NCBI GenBank assembly: GCA_027692465.1
Contig: JAQEYU010000002.1
Location: forward strand, 496,001-560,000
Reading direction: 5' to 3'
From: Enterococcaceae bacterium OF42-14pH9A
Lineage (GTDB): Bacteria > Bacillota > Bacilli > Lactobacillales > Enterococcaceae
Length of the DNA: 64,000 nucleotides
The notes beneath the pieces are model-generated. The model made no database searches, had not been told where the DNA came from, and saw nothing but the letters and a program-made list of their open reading frames with translations. A program made the position numbers and the translations under genes. This document shows positions 64,000 through 64,000 of this stretch, in pieces; the first letter of the stretch is position 1, and every line of letters starts with the position of its first letter.

Positions 64000-64000
64000 A

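Overview
The window looks like a saccharolytic low-to-moderate-GC Firmicute, most likely a Lactobacillales member (Enterococcaceae, Carnobacteriaceae or Lactobacillaceae type). The basis is strong AGGAGG ribosome sites, sigma-A promoters with CcpA-type cre sites, lipoprotein-type ABC binding proteins, YesM/YesN-type two-component systems, a PTS EIIC with a family-1 glycosidase, and a cell-wall sorting signal. The genus cannot be fixed from the sequence alone. Almost everything from 1.7 to 53 kb lies on the minus strand and reads as one large glycan-utilisation island.

Layout. 0-1.5 kb: the end of an AraC regulator and an SDR dehydrogenase under a cre-controlled promoter (plus strand). 1.7-12.4 kb: GH31 glycosidase, AraC regulator, DUF624 protein, LplB/YtcP-type permeases, binding protein, and a YesN/YesM pair. 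12.8-18.3 kb: a second transporter set with a DUF624 protein and a GH43 enzyme. 19.1-23.3 kb: GNAT-like acyltransferase, GH127 beta-L-arabinofuranosidase and AraC regulator. 23.6-30.0 kb: two very large secreted modular GH43-type enzymes. 30.2-32.0 kb: an operon resembling tapA-sipW-tasA. 33.0-41.4 kb: a tandem GH43 fusion, two ArsR-type regulators with large C-terminal sensor-like domains, two GH51 arabinofuranosidases and a small zinc-ribbon protein. 41.8-45.9 kb: response regulator, histidine kinase and an orphan binding protein. 46.3-53.0 kb: GH2 beta-galactosidase and a third transporter set with DUF624. 53.5-58.1 kb: FadR-type GntR regulator, a sorting-signal surface protein, a membrane protein and a GH50-like enzyme. 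58.4-64 kb: tRNA-Leu(CAG), DUF998 protein, a divergent pair of a Cys-containing protein and an HNH nuclease, then a GH1/PTS EIIC operon cut by the window end.

How it could work together (inference). Exo-beta-1,3-galactanase-type secreted GH43 enzymes with LamG, F5/8-type and Big_2 modules would attack a galactan or arabinogalactan outside the cell. Three ABC importers, none with an ATPase here, would bring in the products. Cytoplasmic GH43, GH51, GH127, GH2, GH50-like and GH31 enzymes would strip arabinose, galactose and other sugars. This enzyme set fits plant type II arabinogalactan better than any other common glycan. Control appears layered: two YesM/YesN systems (one coupled to an orphan binding protein), three AraC proteins, two ArsR-type proteins, one GntR protein and CcpA.

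The least ordinary features are the SipW/TasA-like operon inside a glycan locus, a dispersed family of about 150-175 bp inverted-terminal-repeat elements, the ArsR-sensor fusions translationally chained to GH51 and DUF6171 genes, and the binding protein-kinase-regulator triad. No integrase, transposase, CRISPR array or phage gene was seen.
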